From: Nitrospinaceae bacterium
GTDB taxonomy: Bacteria; Nitrospinota; Nitrospinia; Nitrospinales; VA-1
DNA: 33,668 bases
Reading direction: 5' to 3'
Assembly: GCA_020343535.1 (NCBI GenBank)
Contig: CP070799.1
Span: 1,690,207 to 1,723,874, forward strand
Shown one piece after another: positions 8,048 through 16,666 of this stretch. Within the stretch, counting starts at the first letter, position 1. Every line of letters starts with the position of its first letter. The translations under genes and the position numbers were made by a program. The notes beneath the pieces are model-generated. The model was not told where the DNA came from, made no database searches, and saw only the letters and a list, made by a program, of their open reading frames with translations.

Positions 8048-8076
8048 AAACTATCCGAATTCCCAATCAATGTCAA
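8048..8076 (-). promoter_or_regulatory. Candidate sigma70 promoter for the yggT operon
   Basis: On the minus strand TTGACA (8076-8071) is followed after 17 bases by TAGTTT (8053-8048). The -35 box is perfect and the -10 box is weak. It lies about 90 bases upstream of yggT and inside the short divergent gap before asnS. Confidence 0.5.
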
Positions 8077-8117
8077 TGGCCCGGCCCCCGGTGCCGGGTC
8101 TTTCAATCGGCGGCGTC

Positions 8118-9518
8118 ATGATGAAAAAAAAACGCGATAAGATCAGGGATCTCCTGGGCCGCGGCGAGGAATCGCCGGCGGTTCTCATCAAGGGCTGGGT
8201 GCGCACGAAAAGAGATTCCAAGGGCGGGTTCTCCTTTCTGGAGATCAACGACGGGTCGTGCATGAGTGGCCTGCAGGTGGTGGCCAACCACAGCCTCCCC
8301 GGCTACGAGGCCATTGCCCACCGGTTGACGACGGGAAGCTGCGTTTTCGTCTCCGGCGCGCTGGTCCGCTCCCAGGGCAGGGGACAGACGCTGGAGGTGC
8401 AGGCCGCCGAGGTTGGGCTCTATGGCACGGCGGACGCGGAGAAATACCCCCTGCAGAAGAAAGCGCACTCCTTCGAATTTTTACGCGAGATCGCCCATCT
8501 CCGGCCGCGCACCAACACCTTCGGCGCGGTGATGCGCGTCCGCCACCGGCTGGCGTACGCCATTCACAAGTTTTTTCACGATCGCGGTTTCATCCACCTG
8601 CACACGCCGATCATCACCACCAGCGACTGCGAGGGCGCGGGGGAAATGTTTCAGGTGACGACGCTAGATCTCGCCCAGCCGCCGACCTGCGACGGCAAGG
8701 TGGATTACGACCAGGACTTTTTCGGAGAGCGGACGGCGCTGACGGTGAGCGGTCAGCTTGAGGGCGAAATCTACGCGCTGGCCCTGTCGGAGATCTACAC
8801 CTTCGGCCCCACTTTCCGCGCCGAAAACTCCAACACCAGCCGCCACTTGGCCGAGTTCTGGATGGTCGAGCCCGAGATGGCCTTTTACGATCTGGAAGAT
8901 AATATGGACCTGGCCGAAGAGTTCATCAAGGCCCTGTTCAACGATGTGCTGCAGCACTGCCCCGAGGACATGGCGTTCCTCAACAAGCGCATCGATCCTC
9001 ATATCCTGGAAACCCTCGCGAAGGTGTGCGAGAGCCAGTTCGAGCGCATCCACTATACCGATGCGGTCCACCTGCTCGAAAAGTCGAGCGAGAAGTTCGT
9101 CTACGGGGTGGAGTGGGGCTGTGCACTCCAGTCGGAGCACGAGCGCTACCTGAGCGAAAAGGTGTTCAAGAAACCCGTCATCATTTTCAACTACCCGGAA
9201 GCGATCAAGTCGTTCTACATGAAGCTCAATGAGGACGGCGAGACGGTGCGCGCCATGGACGTGCTGCTGCCGAGGCTGGGGGAGATCATCGGCGGCAGCC
9301 AGCGCGAGGACGACGCGGCTCTTTTGGAAAAACGCATGCGCGCCAAGGGCCTGGACCCGGAGGATTACTGGTGGTACCTGGATCTTCGGCGCTTTGGCTC
9401 CGCGCCGCATTCTGGCTTCGGCCTTGGGTTCGAGCGGCTGGTGCAATTCGTCACCGGCATGGAGAACATCCGCGATGTTATTCCCTTTCCGCGCACGCCC
9501 CGGCACGCCCGCTTCTAG
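8118..9518 (+). CDS. asnS: Asparagine-tRNA ligase
   Basis: AsnRS charges tRNA-Asn with asparagine using ATP. From ATG 8118 the product is 466 residues, the same length as the E. coli enzyme. It has an N-terminal OB-fold anticodon-binding domain (about 18-115), where [20 protein letters not shown] is clear. A class II catalytic core follows, with motif 2 at [20 protein letters not shown] and motif 3 at [20 protein letters not shown]. The residues [16 protein letters not shown] are typical of AsnRS rather than AspRS. An upstream in-frame start at 8070 would add 16 residues not seen in the family. The gene converges with rlmD, 6 bases apart. Confidence 0.96.
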   Translation: MMKKKRDKIRDLLGRGEESPAVLIKGWVRTKRDSKGGFSFLEINDGSCMSGLQVVANHSLPGYEAIAHRLTTGSCVFVSGALVRSQGRGQTLEVQAAEVGLYGTADAEKYPLQKKAHSFEFLREIAHLRPRTNTFGAVMRVRHRLAYAIHKFFHDRGFIHLHTPIITTSDCEGAGEMFQVTTLDLAQPPTCDGKVDYDQDFFGERTALTVSGQLEGEIYALALSEIYTFGPTFRAENSNTSRHLAEFWMVEPEMAFYDLEDNMDLAEEFIKALFNDVLQHCPEDMAFLNKRIDPHILETLAKVCESQFERIHYTDAVHLLEKSSEKFVYGVEWGCALQSEHERYLSEKVFKKPVIIFNYPEAIKSFYMKLNEDGETVRAMDVLLPRLGEIIGGSQREDDAALLEKRMRAKGLDPEDYWWYLDLRRFGSAPHSGFGLGFERLVQFVTGMENIRDVIPFPRTPRHARF

Positions 9519-9524
9519 GCCGGC

Positions 9525-10904
9525 TCAACCGGCGGGCACCAGGCGGACGGCGGTTTCCACGTGCTGAGTCTGCGGAAACATGTCGATCACCGTGATCTGT
9601 GCGATGCGGTAGTCGGGAAGTCGCGCCAGGTCGCGCGCCAGGGTGGCGGGGTTGCAGGAGATGTAGATAATCTGCTTTGGCGCCATTGTTTTCGCCGCCT
9701 CGAGCACGGCGGGGGAACAGCCCTTGCGCGGCGGATCGACAACGAGGGTGGCCACCGGCCCCTCCCCGATGAGCTGGGGCAGATGTTGTTCTACGGTGCC
9801 GGCGAGAAAACGCGCGGTGTCGATGCCGTTGCGGCGTGCGTTTTCCTCAGCGTCGGCCACCGCCGGGGCGTATTCCTCGATTCCCGTTACCTTTAAGCCC
9901 GCCCGGGCGATTCCCAGGGCAATGCCTCCAACCCCCGAATAGGCGTCCACCACCCTTCCGCCGAGAGAGGCGGCCCATTCCCGCGCCAGGCCGTAAAGCC
10001 GGGCTGCCTGTTCCGTGTTCACCTGAAAAAAAGAGCCGAGGGACAGGTTGAGAGTCAGGTCGCCCACGGTTTCGGCCAGACGATCCTTGCCCCACAGAAC
10101 GCGGGTCTTCGGCCCGAGGATCGCGTTGGTGTCGCGCTCGTTCAGGTTCTGCACCAGTCCCGTGATGCCAAAGCGGCTGAGAGCCGCCTCGTTCAGTGCC
10201 TCTTTGAGAAAGGGTTTCGGCAGGCGGCCGCGGGTGGTGACGAAGCCCACGAGGGTCTCGCCTGGGCTCTTGGCGTGGCGGACGATGAGCCCGCGCAAAA
10301 AACCCTTGTGGCGCGTTTCGTTGTAGATCGGCACGCGGTGCTTTTCGAGGAGGCCGCGCAGCCATTCCTTGGTGGCGTTGATCGGGGCCTGAAGAATATC
10401 GCAGGTCGCACTGTCGGCGACGTCGTGGCTGCCTTCCTGAAAGAAGCCGATGCCGAGCTTTCCCGGCGCCAGCAGCGTCACGGCGAAGCTCGCCTTGTTG
10501 CGGTAACCGTAGGGACGCGGCGCGGCCCAGGTGGTGATTTCGGGAAACGCATCGATATTGCCGAGGTGCGTGAGGCTGTCGGCCACCACCCGCGTTTTAA
10601 AAGCGAGTTGGTCTTCGTAGCGCTGCTCCTGCAATTTGCAGCCGCCGCAGGCGGTGAACACCGGGCACGGGGCGGCCACGCGAGCGGGCGAGGGGGAGAG
10701 AACCTCGATCACGCGGCCGACGCCGAAGCGCGGCGTCCTCTTGATGATTTCGGCGCGCACCTGGTCCCCCGGCAGGCCGCCGGGGAGAAACAGAGTGTAG
10801 CCCGACGCGCGACCGATGCCGTCGCCGCTTGCACTCTGGGTTTCGACGTCGATGTCGAGGCGGTCGCCGGGGGCGACGGGTATTTCGAGCTGGGGTTTTG
10901 CCAT
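9525..10904 (-). CDS. rlmD: 23S rRNA (uracil-5-)-methyltransferase, RlmD/RumA type
   Basis: This enzyme uses S-adenosylmethionine to make 5-methyluridine in 23S rRNA (U1939 in E. coli). The 459-residue protein has an N-terminal TRAM domain (about 8-68). Four cysteines sit in the spacing for a [4Fe-4S] cluster (Cys80, Cys86, Cys89, Cys168). The SAM-binding loop is VVDAYSGVGGIALG. The catalytic nucleophile is Cys417 in YISCNPATLARDL, with VDPPRKG before it. GGAGA lies just upstream of the ATG. The closely related RlmCD or TrmA-like specificities cannot be fully excluded from sequence alone, but the iron-sulfur cysteines favour RlmD-like. Confidence 0.88.
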   Translation of the reverse strand: MAKPQLEIPVAPGDRLDIDVETQSASGDGIGRASGYTLFLPGGLPGDQVRAEIIKRTPRFGVGRVIEVLSPSPARVAAPCPVFTACGGCKLQEQRYEDQLAFKTRVVADSLTHLGNIDAFPEITTWAAPRPYGYRNKASFAVTLLAPGKLGIGFFQEGSHDVADSATCDILQAPINATKEWLRGLLEKHRVPIYNETRHKGFLRGLIVRHAKSPGETLVGFVTTRGRLPKPFLKEALNEAALSRFGITGLVQNLNERDTNAILGPKTRVLWGKDRLAETVGDLTLNLSLGSFFQVNTEQAARLYGLAREWAASLGGRVVDAYSGVGGIALGIARAGLKVTGIEEYAPAVADAEENARRNGIDTARFLAGTVEQHLPQLIGEGPVATLVVDPPRKGCSPAVLEAAKTMAPKQIIYISCNPATLARDLARLPDYRIAQITVIDMFPQTQHVETAVRLVPAG

Positions 10905-10982
10905 GAGGTCTCCAAGGATCTGCTTAAACCTATCACTTTATCATAAAGCCCAGGGGTTTTGAAAAGGGATTAAAAGCCGCTG

Positions 10983-10991
10983 TGCTAAAAT
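10983..10991 (+). promoter_or_regulatory. Candidate extended -10 element for the nucleosidase gene
   Basis: TGC precedes TAAAAT (10986-10991), an extended -10 pattern about 50 bases before the start at 11041. The nearest TTGAAA lies 21 bases upstream, too far for a standard -35, so this is tentative. Confidence 0.35.
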
Positions 10992-11040
10992 GCACACCGG
11001 CGTTCGGGGTTCGTGTTCGCAAAAAGGGGAGGGGCGAGTC

Positions 11041-11814
11041 ATGGAACAGGCGATTTGCATTCTGGCCGCGGTGCGTGAGGAATTGTCCGGCATTCTCAGG
11101 CAGATGGCCGTCTCCGGCAAGCGCAAGATCGGTCGGGCGGATCTCTGGAGCGGCAGCTGGCAGGGAAGGCCCCTGCTTTTGGTGCGAACCGGAGTGGGGC
11201 ATCGGCGCGCCTCTTTAGCCCTCAGCGAGGTTCTTCGGTCGCACCAGCCGGGTTTGATCGTGTCGATCGGCTACGCGGGGGGCGCCGACCCTGCACTCCG
11301 CGTGGGCGACCTGCTGCTCGCCGAAACCATCCTGGAACCGCCGGGCGGAGAATGGAGCGCGGGCGATGGTAAATCCCCGCCTGCGCGCTTCGACATCGAC
11401 GCCGCTCTTGCCGCGCGTTTTGCCGCTGTGACTCCGCCCGAAGGCGTCACCTTGCACCGGGGCGCGCTGCTCACCGTCGGCGAAGTGGTTACCGGGCCTG
11501 AAAATAAGCGCGCCCTCGGGGCGCGCTACGGGGCGTGCGCGCTCGACATGGAAACCGCGGCTCTGGCGCGGCTGGCGCGGGATAGCGGCCTCCCGTTTAT
11601 TTCGCTGCGCGCCATCAGCGACGCGGCGGACGATGCGCTGATGGATGTTTCGCCGTTTCTGGAGAAAGACGGGGAGGTGTCCAAGCTGAAGGCGGGCTGG
11701 TACGTTCTTACCCACCCCACGGCGATCGGCACGCTGCGCAGCCTGCAGGTTGTTGCCCGCCAGGCGACCGCGCGGATGACGGATTTCCTCGCTGGCGCGG
11801 TCAGGGAACTCTAA
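11041..11814 (+). CDS. Phosphorylase-superfamily protein, MTA/SAH nucleosidase-like
   Basis: The 257-residue protein is a member of the PNP/UDP phosphorylase fold. It has an N-terminal ICILAAVREE, a ribose/purine-site loop VSIGYAGGADPALRVGDLLL, CALDMETAALARLA with the ribose-binding glutamate, and ISDAADD with the general-acid aspartate. These are the elements of 5-methylthioadenosine/S-adenosylhomocysteine nucleosidases. Related nucleosidases and the hopanoid-associated HpnG group share them, so the substrate is not certain. Together with mtnA at 5883-6923 it would fit methylthioadenosine recycling, but a kinase is also needed. The ATG at 11041 is preceded by a GGGGAGGGG stretch. An upstream in-frame start at 10990 lacks a ribosome site. 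The gene converges with the kelch gene, 14 bases apart. Confidence 0.8.
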   Translation: MEQAICILAAVREELSGILRQMAVSGKRKIGRADLWSGSWQGRPLLLVRTGVGHRRASLALSEVLRSHQPGLIVSIGYAGGADPALRVGDLLLAETILEPPGGEWSAGDGKSPPARFDIDAALAARFAAVTPPEGVTLHRGALLTVGEVVTGPENKRALGARYGACALDMETAALARLARDSGLPFISLRAISDAADDALMDVSPFLEKDGEVSKLKAGWYVLTHPTAIGTLRSLQVVARQATARMTDFLAGAVREL

Positions 11815-11828
11815 CCAAACGCAGTGTT

Positions 11829-12788
11829 TCAGGGAGTGGGAAGCTCGAAGATGAAATGGCGGTCGCTGCCGCCGCCGCCGGGATTCGGGCCGCCGCTCAG
11901 TAGATGGATTTTCCTGTCGAGCAGCACCGAGCCAAGACCGTGCAGCCCTTCGGGCATTGGGGCCATCGCCGTCCACACATCGCGTTCGGGGTCGTAGGCT
12001 TCGTTCTCGGTGAACGTGCCTTCTCCCGATTCGCCGCCAAACACATGAATCCGGCCGCTAAGCACCCGCGAGGTGATGCCGCTTCGTGCCGTGGGCAGGG
12101 GTTTCTTCTTGGTCCAGCGGTGGCTCGCGGGGTCGTAGGCTTCGTTGACGCTCAGGTTTTGGTTGTAGTCGACGTTCACTCTCCCACCGATAACGTAGAG
12201 CTTGCCCGCCGCCGCCGAGGCGGTCAGGTGATCGCGCGGTGTGGGCAGCGGGGGCAGGGTGTCCCAACGGTCGCTGGCTGGATCGTAGACTTCGTGCGCA
12301 CCTGTGTTCACCAGGCGGAAAAACTCCCGCCGCGCGCCGCCGATGGCGTGGATCTTGCCGTCGATCACTTCCGCAGCGAGGGCGCCGCGCGCGGTCGGCA
12401 TCGAGGCCTTTTCGGTCCACGTGTTTTTCGCCGGATCGAACTCGTAGGTGGTGGCCACCGGCGACCAGCGGCCGGAATAGAAGCCGCCAATGACGTAAAG
12501 CCGTCCACCTGCCACGGTGGCGGTTGTGTGGTGGAGCGGTTGCGGCAGTGGGGGCTTGTCTTCCCAGATTCCGGTTTTGGGATTAAGGGCGAGAACCCGT
12601 GCGCTGATGCCCTTCGGGGTGAAGCCGCCGATGAGGTAAATCGTCCCGTCCAGGAGGGCGGCGGCCGATTCGGTGCGTTTTTCCGGCAGCGGGGGCTCTA
12701 CCGTCCACCGGCCGGGCGGTTCCGCGGCGAGCGGTGCATTAAGAAACAGGGTCAGTGCGAAGAACCATCCCGCAAGGGTGCGTTGCAT
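11829..12788 (-). CDS. Exported kelch-repeat beta-propeller protein
   Basis: The 319-residue product has an N-terminal signal peptide (residues 1 to about 22, ending NAPLAAEPPG). About six kelch repeats of some 45-50 residues follow, each with a hydrophobic strand ending in a GG pair: GTIYLIGGF, GRLYVIGGF, GKIHAIGGA, GKLYVIGGR, GRIHVFGGE and KIHLLSGG. This predicts a six-bladed propeller in the periplasm or outside the cell. No catalytic residues can be named, and a binding or scaffolding role is the usual guess. GGGAGG lies before the ATG. The gene starts 15 bases after the kdsA stop, so it is probably cotranscribed with it. Confidence 0.88.
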   Translation of the reverse strand: MQRTLAGWFFALTLFLNAPLAAEPPGRWTVEPPLPEKRTESAAALLDGTIYLIGGFTPKGISARVLALNPKTGIWEDKPPLPQPLHHTTATVAGGRLYVIGGFYSGRWSPVATTYEFDPAKNTWTEKASMPTARGALAAEVIDGKIHAIGGARREFFRLVNTGAHEVYDPASDRWDTLPPLPTPRDHLTASAAAGKLYVIGGRVNVDYNQNLSVNEAYDPASHRWTKKKPLPTARSGITSRVLSGRIHVFGGESGEGTFTENEAYDPERDVWTAMAPMPEGLHGLGSVLLDRKIHLLSGGPNPGGGGSDRHFIFELPTP

Positions 12789-12803
12789 GAGGCCTCCCTG
12801 GGT

Positions 12804-13679
12804 TCAGGCCGGCGCGGTTTTCTCCCGCGCGCCGGGCAGGCATTGTCTCAGCGTCCGGTCGATCGAGAGAAGCTGATCGAGCAGGGCGGGCAGGTCGTCC
12901 ACGCGAATCATGTTGGGGCCGTCGGAAGGGGCGCGGTCGGGGTCGGGATGCACTTCCATGAAGAGGGCGTCCACTCCCACGGCCACGGCCGCACGGGTGA
13001 TGTCCGGCACCAGCTCGCGCTGGCCGCCGCTACGGGTACCTTCACCGCCGGGCAGTTGCAGGCTGTGGGTGGCGTCATAAACCACCGGGCAGCCGTGCTC
13101 GCGCATCAGCACCAGGGAACGCATGTCGACGACCATGTTGTTGTAGCCGAACATGAAGCCGCGCTCAGTGAGCAGGATGCTGCGCTGGCCGCTGTCCTCC
13201 ATTTTGCGCACGACGTTTTTCATGTCCCACGGGGCCATGAACTGCCCCTTCTTGATGTTCACCGGTTTGCCCGTCCGGGCGGCCTTGACCAGCAGGTCGG
13301 TCTGCCGGCAGAGAAACGCGGGAATCTGCAGGACGTCGAGCACGCGGCTTGCGGCCTCGACCTCGTGCTCGGCGTGGATGTCGGACAATACGGGAACGCC
13401 CACGCCTGCCTTGACCCGCTCGAGGATCTTCAGGCCCTCGGCAAGCCCCGGCCCGCGGTACGAATCGATGGAGGAGCGGTTGGCCTTGTCGTAGGACGAC
13501 TTGTAGATGAACGGCACGCCCGCCTCGCGGGCGATATCCTTCAGCCGCTGGGCCGTGGCCATGGCCTCGGCTTCCGATTCTATGACACAGGGGCCGGCGA
13601 TGAGAGCCAGCGGCAGGCCGCCGCCGATCTCCACCGAACCGACGGTCACCCGTCGCGACTGCCAGGGAGAGAGGCTCAT
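12804..13679 (-). CDS. kdsA: 3-deoxy-8-phosphooctulonate synthase
   Basis: KdsA condenses phosphoenolpyruvate with arabinose-5-phosphate to give Kdo-8-phosphate, the precursor of the inner-core LPS sugar Kdo, in the cytoplasm. The 291-residue protein has [11 protein letters not shown] near the N-terminus, [50 protein letters not shown] and [18 protein letters not shown]. All are family hallmarks. The ATG at 13679 is chosen because it overlaps the stop of the upstream gene (13676-13679) and gives the family length; the frame stays open further upstream as a shadow. The presence of kdsA is good evidence for an LPS-containing diderm. Confidence 0.95.
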   Translation of the reverse strand: MSLSPWQSRRVTVGSVEIGGGLPLALIAGPCVIESEAEAMATAQRLKDIAREAGVPFIYKSSYDKANRSSIDSYRGPGLAEGLKILERVKAGVGVPVLSDIHAEHEVEAASRVLDVLQIPAFLCRQTDLLVKAARTGKPVNIKKGQFMAPWDMKNVVRKMEDSGQRSILLTERGFMFGYNNMVVDMRSLVLMREHGCPVVYDATHSLQLPGGEGTRSGGQRELVPDITRAAVAVGVDALFMEVHPDPDRAPSDGPNMIRVDDLPALLDQLLSIDRTLRQCLPGAREKTAPA

Positions 13680-14173
13680 GGGCTCGGGGGCTCCGGCGTC
13701 GACAGGTCGATGCCGATGGGTACAGGGTGTGGGGTTTCGGTGCGCGGCGGAAGCCCTTCCGCCGCAAGAAGCCCCAGGGTGATTTCGCGGACCTTTTCCA
13801 TGTTGGCTGCCTTGCTCACGGCCGTGAACCCGGCCTCCTGCAACTCGGAGAGGTTGACATCGGGCCCGTCCGGACTGGTGACGACAATGAAGTTCAGCGC
13901 CTTGTGCTTCTTTTTGATCCCCAGCAGGTGCTTGATTTCGGTTTTGTGCGGCCTGAGAACGTATATTACGAGGTCGGAGGGGCCGAGGACATTCTGCTTG
14001 AAGCAATCGACGATGGAAACAAAGCTCATCACCAGAAACGGCTCCTGCTTAATGAACTTGGACATCTGGATGCGCTCGCCCCGCACCGGGTCGACGATGA
14101 AGATGATTTTCGGGCGCGGGCCGGCAGGCGCGGAGGAAGCAGCGGATCGTCTTCTTCGGGGTCGGCGGTTCAT
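13676..14173 (-). CDS. Degenerate receiver-like protein coupled to kdsA, function unknown
   Basis: The 165-residue protein has a basic N-terminus ([10 protein letters not shown]) and then an alternating beta-alpha pattern like a response-regulator receiver. Strand 1 is KIIFIVD, strand 3 DLVIYVLRP, strand 4 NFIVVTS and strand 5 TAVSK. The switch threonine/serine and the lysine of receivers appear present, but the end of strand 3, where the phosphorylated aspartate belongs, reads LRPH. This is therefore probably a non-phosphorylated pseudo-receiver, which is inference from pattern only. No output domain follows, only a proline-rich tail. The stop overlaps the kdsA start by 4 bases. No good ribosome site precedes the ATG, so the true start could be somewhat downstream. 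Confidence 0.7.
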   Translation of the reverse strand: MNRRPRRRRSAASSAPAGPRPKIIFIVDPVRGERIQMSKFIKQEPFLVMSFVSIVDCFKQNVLGPSDLVIYVLRPHKTEIKHLLGIKKKHKALNFIVVTSPDGPDVNLSELQEAGFTAVSKAANMEKVREITLGLLAAEGLPPRTETPHPVPIGIDLSTPEPPSP

Positions 14174-14361
14174 GCGGTTCAGTCTATCATCAAAATCGGC
14201 CTCGATGCACCCGAAAAGAAAGGGACGCCGAACGGCCCTTTTCTCCCGGTCCGGTTGGGCTACCCTGGGCGTGGCGGGCCGCGGGGTTTTGGTTTGACTT
14301 TAATTCGAGCAGTGTGAAAAAATAAAAGAGGTTTTCCTTATCCCTTCCTGCCGAGGCGCTG

Positions 14362-15666
14362 ATGAATGTCTTGAAAGCGATTCTTCTGGCCTTCCTTTTT
14401 TTCTTGCTCTTTCCCGTTTTCGTTTGGGCCTCCGGCCGCGTCGTGGTGGTCGAGGTTGCCGGTGCGATCAACCCGGTGGTGGCGGAGTTCGTCACCCATG
14501 AAATCCGCGAGGCGAACCTGGAGGGCGATGCCCTGGTGGTGATCCGGATGGACACGCCCGGCGGGCTCGATACGTCCATGCGGCAGATCATCAAGGGGAT
14601 TCAGCATTCCCGGATTCCCGTGGTCACGTTTGTCGCTCCCAGTGGTTCGCGGGCGGCATCGGCGGGCACCTTCATTGCCATCGCTTCGCATATTGCGGCA
14701 ATGGCCCCGGGAACCAATATCGGCGCGGCGCATCCGGTCAACCTCATGGGCGGCGGCGATGGCAAGGAGACGAAGACACTGGAGAAAAAGGTCGTCAATG
14801 ATGCGGCGGCGTACATCCGCTCCCTCGCCGAGGCGCGTGGGCGCAACGCGCACTGGGCCGAGATGTCGGTCCGCGAGAGCGTGTCGATCTCCGCCGAGGA
14901 GGCGAAGCGCCTCGCGGTGATCGACCTTGTGGCCTCGAACCTCGATGCCCTGCTGTTGGCCCTCGACGGCCGCGAGGTGGCCATGGAGTCCGACACCCTT
15001 GTTCTGAAGATCAAGGGCCTGCCGGTGGTGCACCGCGAGATGAGCCCGCGCGAAAGGGTGCTCGACATCATCTCCAACCCCAACATCGCTTACATCCTGA
15101 TGATGATCGGGGTCGTCGGCCTGTATTTCGAGTTGTCAAATCCCGGGCTCATTTTGCCGGGCGTGCTCGGCGGCATCAGCCTGATTCTCGCGCTGTACGC
15201 CATGCAGACCCTGCCCATCAATTACGCCGGCCTGTTATTGATCCTTTTGGGCGCCGTCCTGTTCATCGCCGAGATCAACGTGATGAGTTACGGTTTGTTG
15301 TCTGTCGGCGGCGTGCTCTCGATTTTGCTAGGCTCGCTCATGCTCGTCGAAAGCGACGACCCGGCCATGCAGATCTCGAAGTCCGTCCTCATCCCGACGC
15401 TCCTGTTCTCGGTGGTGGTGGCGGCGGGCGCCGTGTACCTTGCCGGGAAGAGTTCCAGGCGGCGGCCGGTGTCCGGAGCCGAGGGGCTGATCGGCGAGTG
15501 CGGGGTGGCGAAAACCGCCCTCACGCCGCGCGGAACCGTGATGGTGCACGGTGAACTATGGTCGGCCGAGAGCGATGTTCCCATCGAGGCGGGAGAAACG
15601 GTGGTGGTTCGCGCCCTGAAGGGGCTTTCTCTCCACGTGGGCCGGAAAAACCAGCGACCAGCCTGA
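14362..15666 (+). CDS. NfeD-family membrane-bound ClpP-class serine protease
   Basis: The 434-residue protein begins with a signal peptide or anchor (1 to about 23). A ClpP/SppA-like domain (about 25-215) follows, with RMDTPGGLDTSMRQI and the Ser of SGSRAASAGTFIA. A candidate catalytic lysine lies in LEKKVVNDAAAYIRS. Four to five membrane helices (about 232-370) and a small C-terminal OB-fold (about 375-434) complete it. This is the long NfeD form, which in archaea cleaves stomatin-type proteins. Usually a slipin/stomatin gene is next to it, but here none is visible, and the next gene is a lipoprotein hydrolase 33 bases on. GAGG precedes the ATG. Confidence 0.9.
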   Translation: MNVLKAILLAFLFFLLFPVFVWASGRVVVVEVAGAINPVVAEFVTHEIREANLEGDALVVIRMDTPGGLDTSMRQIIKGIQHSRIPVVTFVAPSGSRAASAGTFIAIASHIAAMAPGTNIGAAHPVNLMGGGDGKETKTLEKKVVNDAAAYIRSLAEARGRNAHWAEMSVRESVSISAEEAKRLAVIDLVASNLDALLLALDGREVAMESDTLVLKIKGLPVVHREMSPRERVLDIISNPNIAYILMMIGVVGLYFELSNPGLILPGVLGGISLILALYAMQTLPINYAGLLLILLGAVLFIAEINVMSYGLLSVGGVLSILLGSLMLVESDDPAMQISKSVLIPTLLFSVVVAAGAVYLAGKSSRRRPVSGAEGLIGECGVAKTALTPRGTVMVHGELWSAESDVPIEAGETVVVRALKGLSLHVGRKNQRPA

Positions 15667-15699
15667 GCGGCGGTTCCCGACGCGCTTTGCCCGGTTTTC

Positions 15700-16548
15700 A
15701 TGAATCGAATGGATATGGATTCCAGCTTGCAGACCGTGGCCGCGTGCGCGATGGTGGTCCTGGTGTGCGGGGTGTTGCTCGCCGGCTGCGAAAAGCAGAT
15801 TATTTTTCAGCCGACAAAATACCCCGGCGGCCTGTGGGATACCGCGAATTTCGGATTCACGGTGGAAGACGTGGATTTTGAAAGCGCCGATGGGACGAAA
15901 CTTCACGGCTGGTACGTGGCCCGGCCGGGCGCGCGCGGTACGCTTCTGTGGTGCCACGGCAACGCCGGAAACCTTTCGCACCGGGCCGAGAATATTGCGC
16001 GCCTCCGCGTTTTGCCCCTCAATGTGTTTATCTTCGATTACCGGGGCTATGGCAAAAGCGAGGGCAAACCCGGCGAGACGGGTGTTTATCAGGATGCCCT
16101 GGCTGCGTACGACACCCTGGTTCGGGAAAAGGGCGTGAGCCCCGACACCCTCATCCTGTTCGGCCGTTCGCTGGGCGGCGCTTGCGCCGTTCATATTGCG
16201 TCGTACCGCAAGGCCGCCGGGCTGATTTTGGAATCCGCCTTCACCTCCGCCGCCGACATGGCGAAGGAGATCCTTCTGTTCCTGCCGAGCGGCCTGGTCC
16301 GCACCCGGCTGGACATCGCCGGACCGCTGGCGGCGCTGGATCTGCCGAAACTGCTTCTGCACGGCGACCGCGACGAGGTGGTGCCCTTCGAAATGGGGAA
16401 GGCGCTCTTTCAGGCGGCGAAGGCGCCGAAGACGTTTTATGTCATCGCAGGCGCGGGCCACAACGATACCTACTACACCGGCGGCAAACCTTACTACGAG
16501 GCGTGGCGGCGGTTTGTCGAGGAGGTTTTGCCGCCGCCCGCGCCTTGA
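15700..16548 (+). CDS. Lipoprotein alpha/beta hydrolase
   Basis: The 282-residue protein has an N-terminal hydrophobic segment ending in the lipobox VLLAGC (Cys30), so it is probably a lipid-anchored envelope protein. The alpha/beta-hydrolase core has the oxyanion segment WCHGNAGN (84-91), DYRGYGKSEG, nucleophile Ser157 in GRSLGG, Asp225 in HGDRDEVVP and His254 in GAGHND, a complete triad. It resembles the ABHD13/17-like and Bem46-like hydrolases. The substrate is unknown; an acyl or thioester bond is likely. An alternative ATG at 15709 would shorten it by three residues. It may be cotranscribed with nfeD. Confidence 0.88.
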   Translation: MNRMDMDSSLQTVAACAMVVLVCGVLLAGCEKQIIFQPTKYPGGLWDTANFGFTVEDVDFESADGTKLHGWYVARPGARGTLLWCHGNAGNLSHRAENIARLRVLPLNVFIFDYRGYGKSEGKPGETGVYQDALAAYDTLVREKGVSPDTLILFGRSLGGACAVHIASYRKAAGLILESAFTSAADMAKEILLFLPSGLVRTRLDIAGPLAALDLPKLLLHGDRDEVVPFEMGKALFQAAKAPKTFYVIAGAGHNDTYYTGGKPYYEAWRRFVEEVLPPPAP

Positions 16549-16666
16549 TCGGCCCGCGGGCCGCGGCGTCCCGGTGGTTCTGGGAATTTATAGTGATCGA
16601 AGTGCCATTTTAAGGTACATTGACCCGGAAATTTTTGCGCAAAGGGCGGGCACTTTCAAGGATGAT

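Noticed and set aside
9518-9536. Small GCCGG/CCGGC hairpin between asnS and rlmD
   Set aside because: Only 5 bp with no T-run on either strand; not supported as a terminator.
11904-14297. A 797-codon open frame on the plus strand
   Set aside because: It lies antisense to the kelch, kdsA and receiver-like genes, all recognisable on the minus strand. Its composition (His, Arg, Gly rich) is typical of a shadow frame in GC-rich DNA.
14293-14330. TTGACT followed by an A-rich stretch upstream of nfeD
   Set aside because: The spacing to the only -10-like hexamer is 18 bases and that hexamer is AAAAAT, too poor to call a promoter.
16439-16666. Upstream extension of proB
   Set aside because: It overlaps the hydrolase gene, encodes Arg-rich low-complexity sequence, and the ATG at 16667 has AAGGA and gives the normal length.
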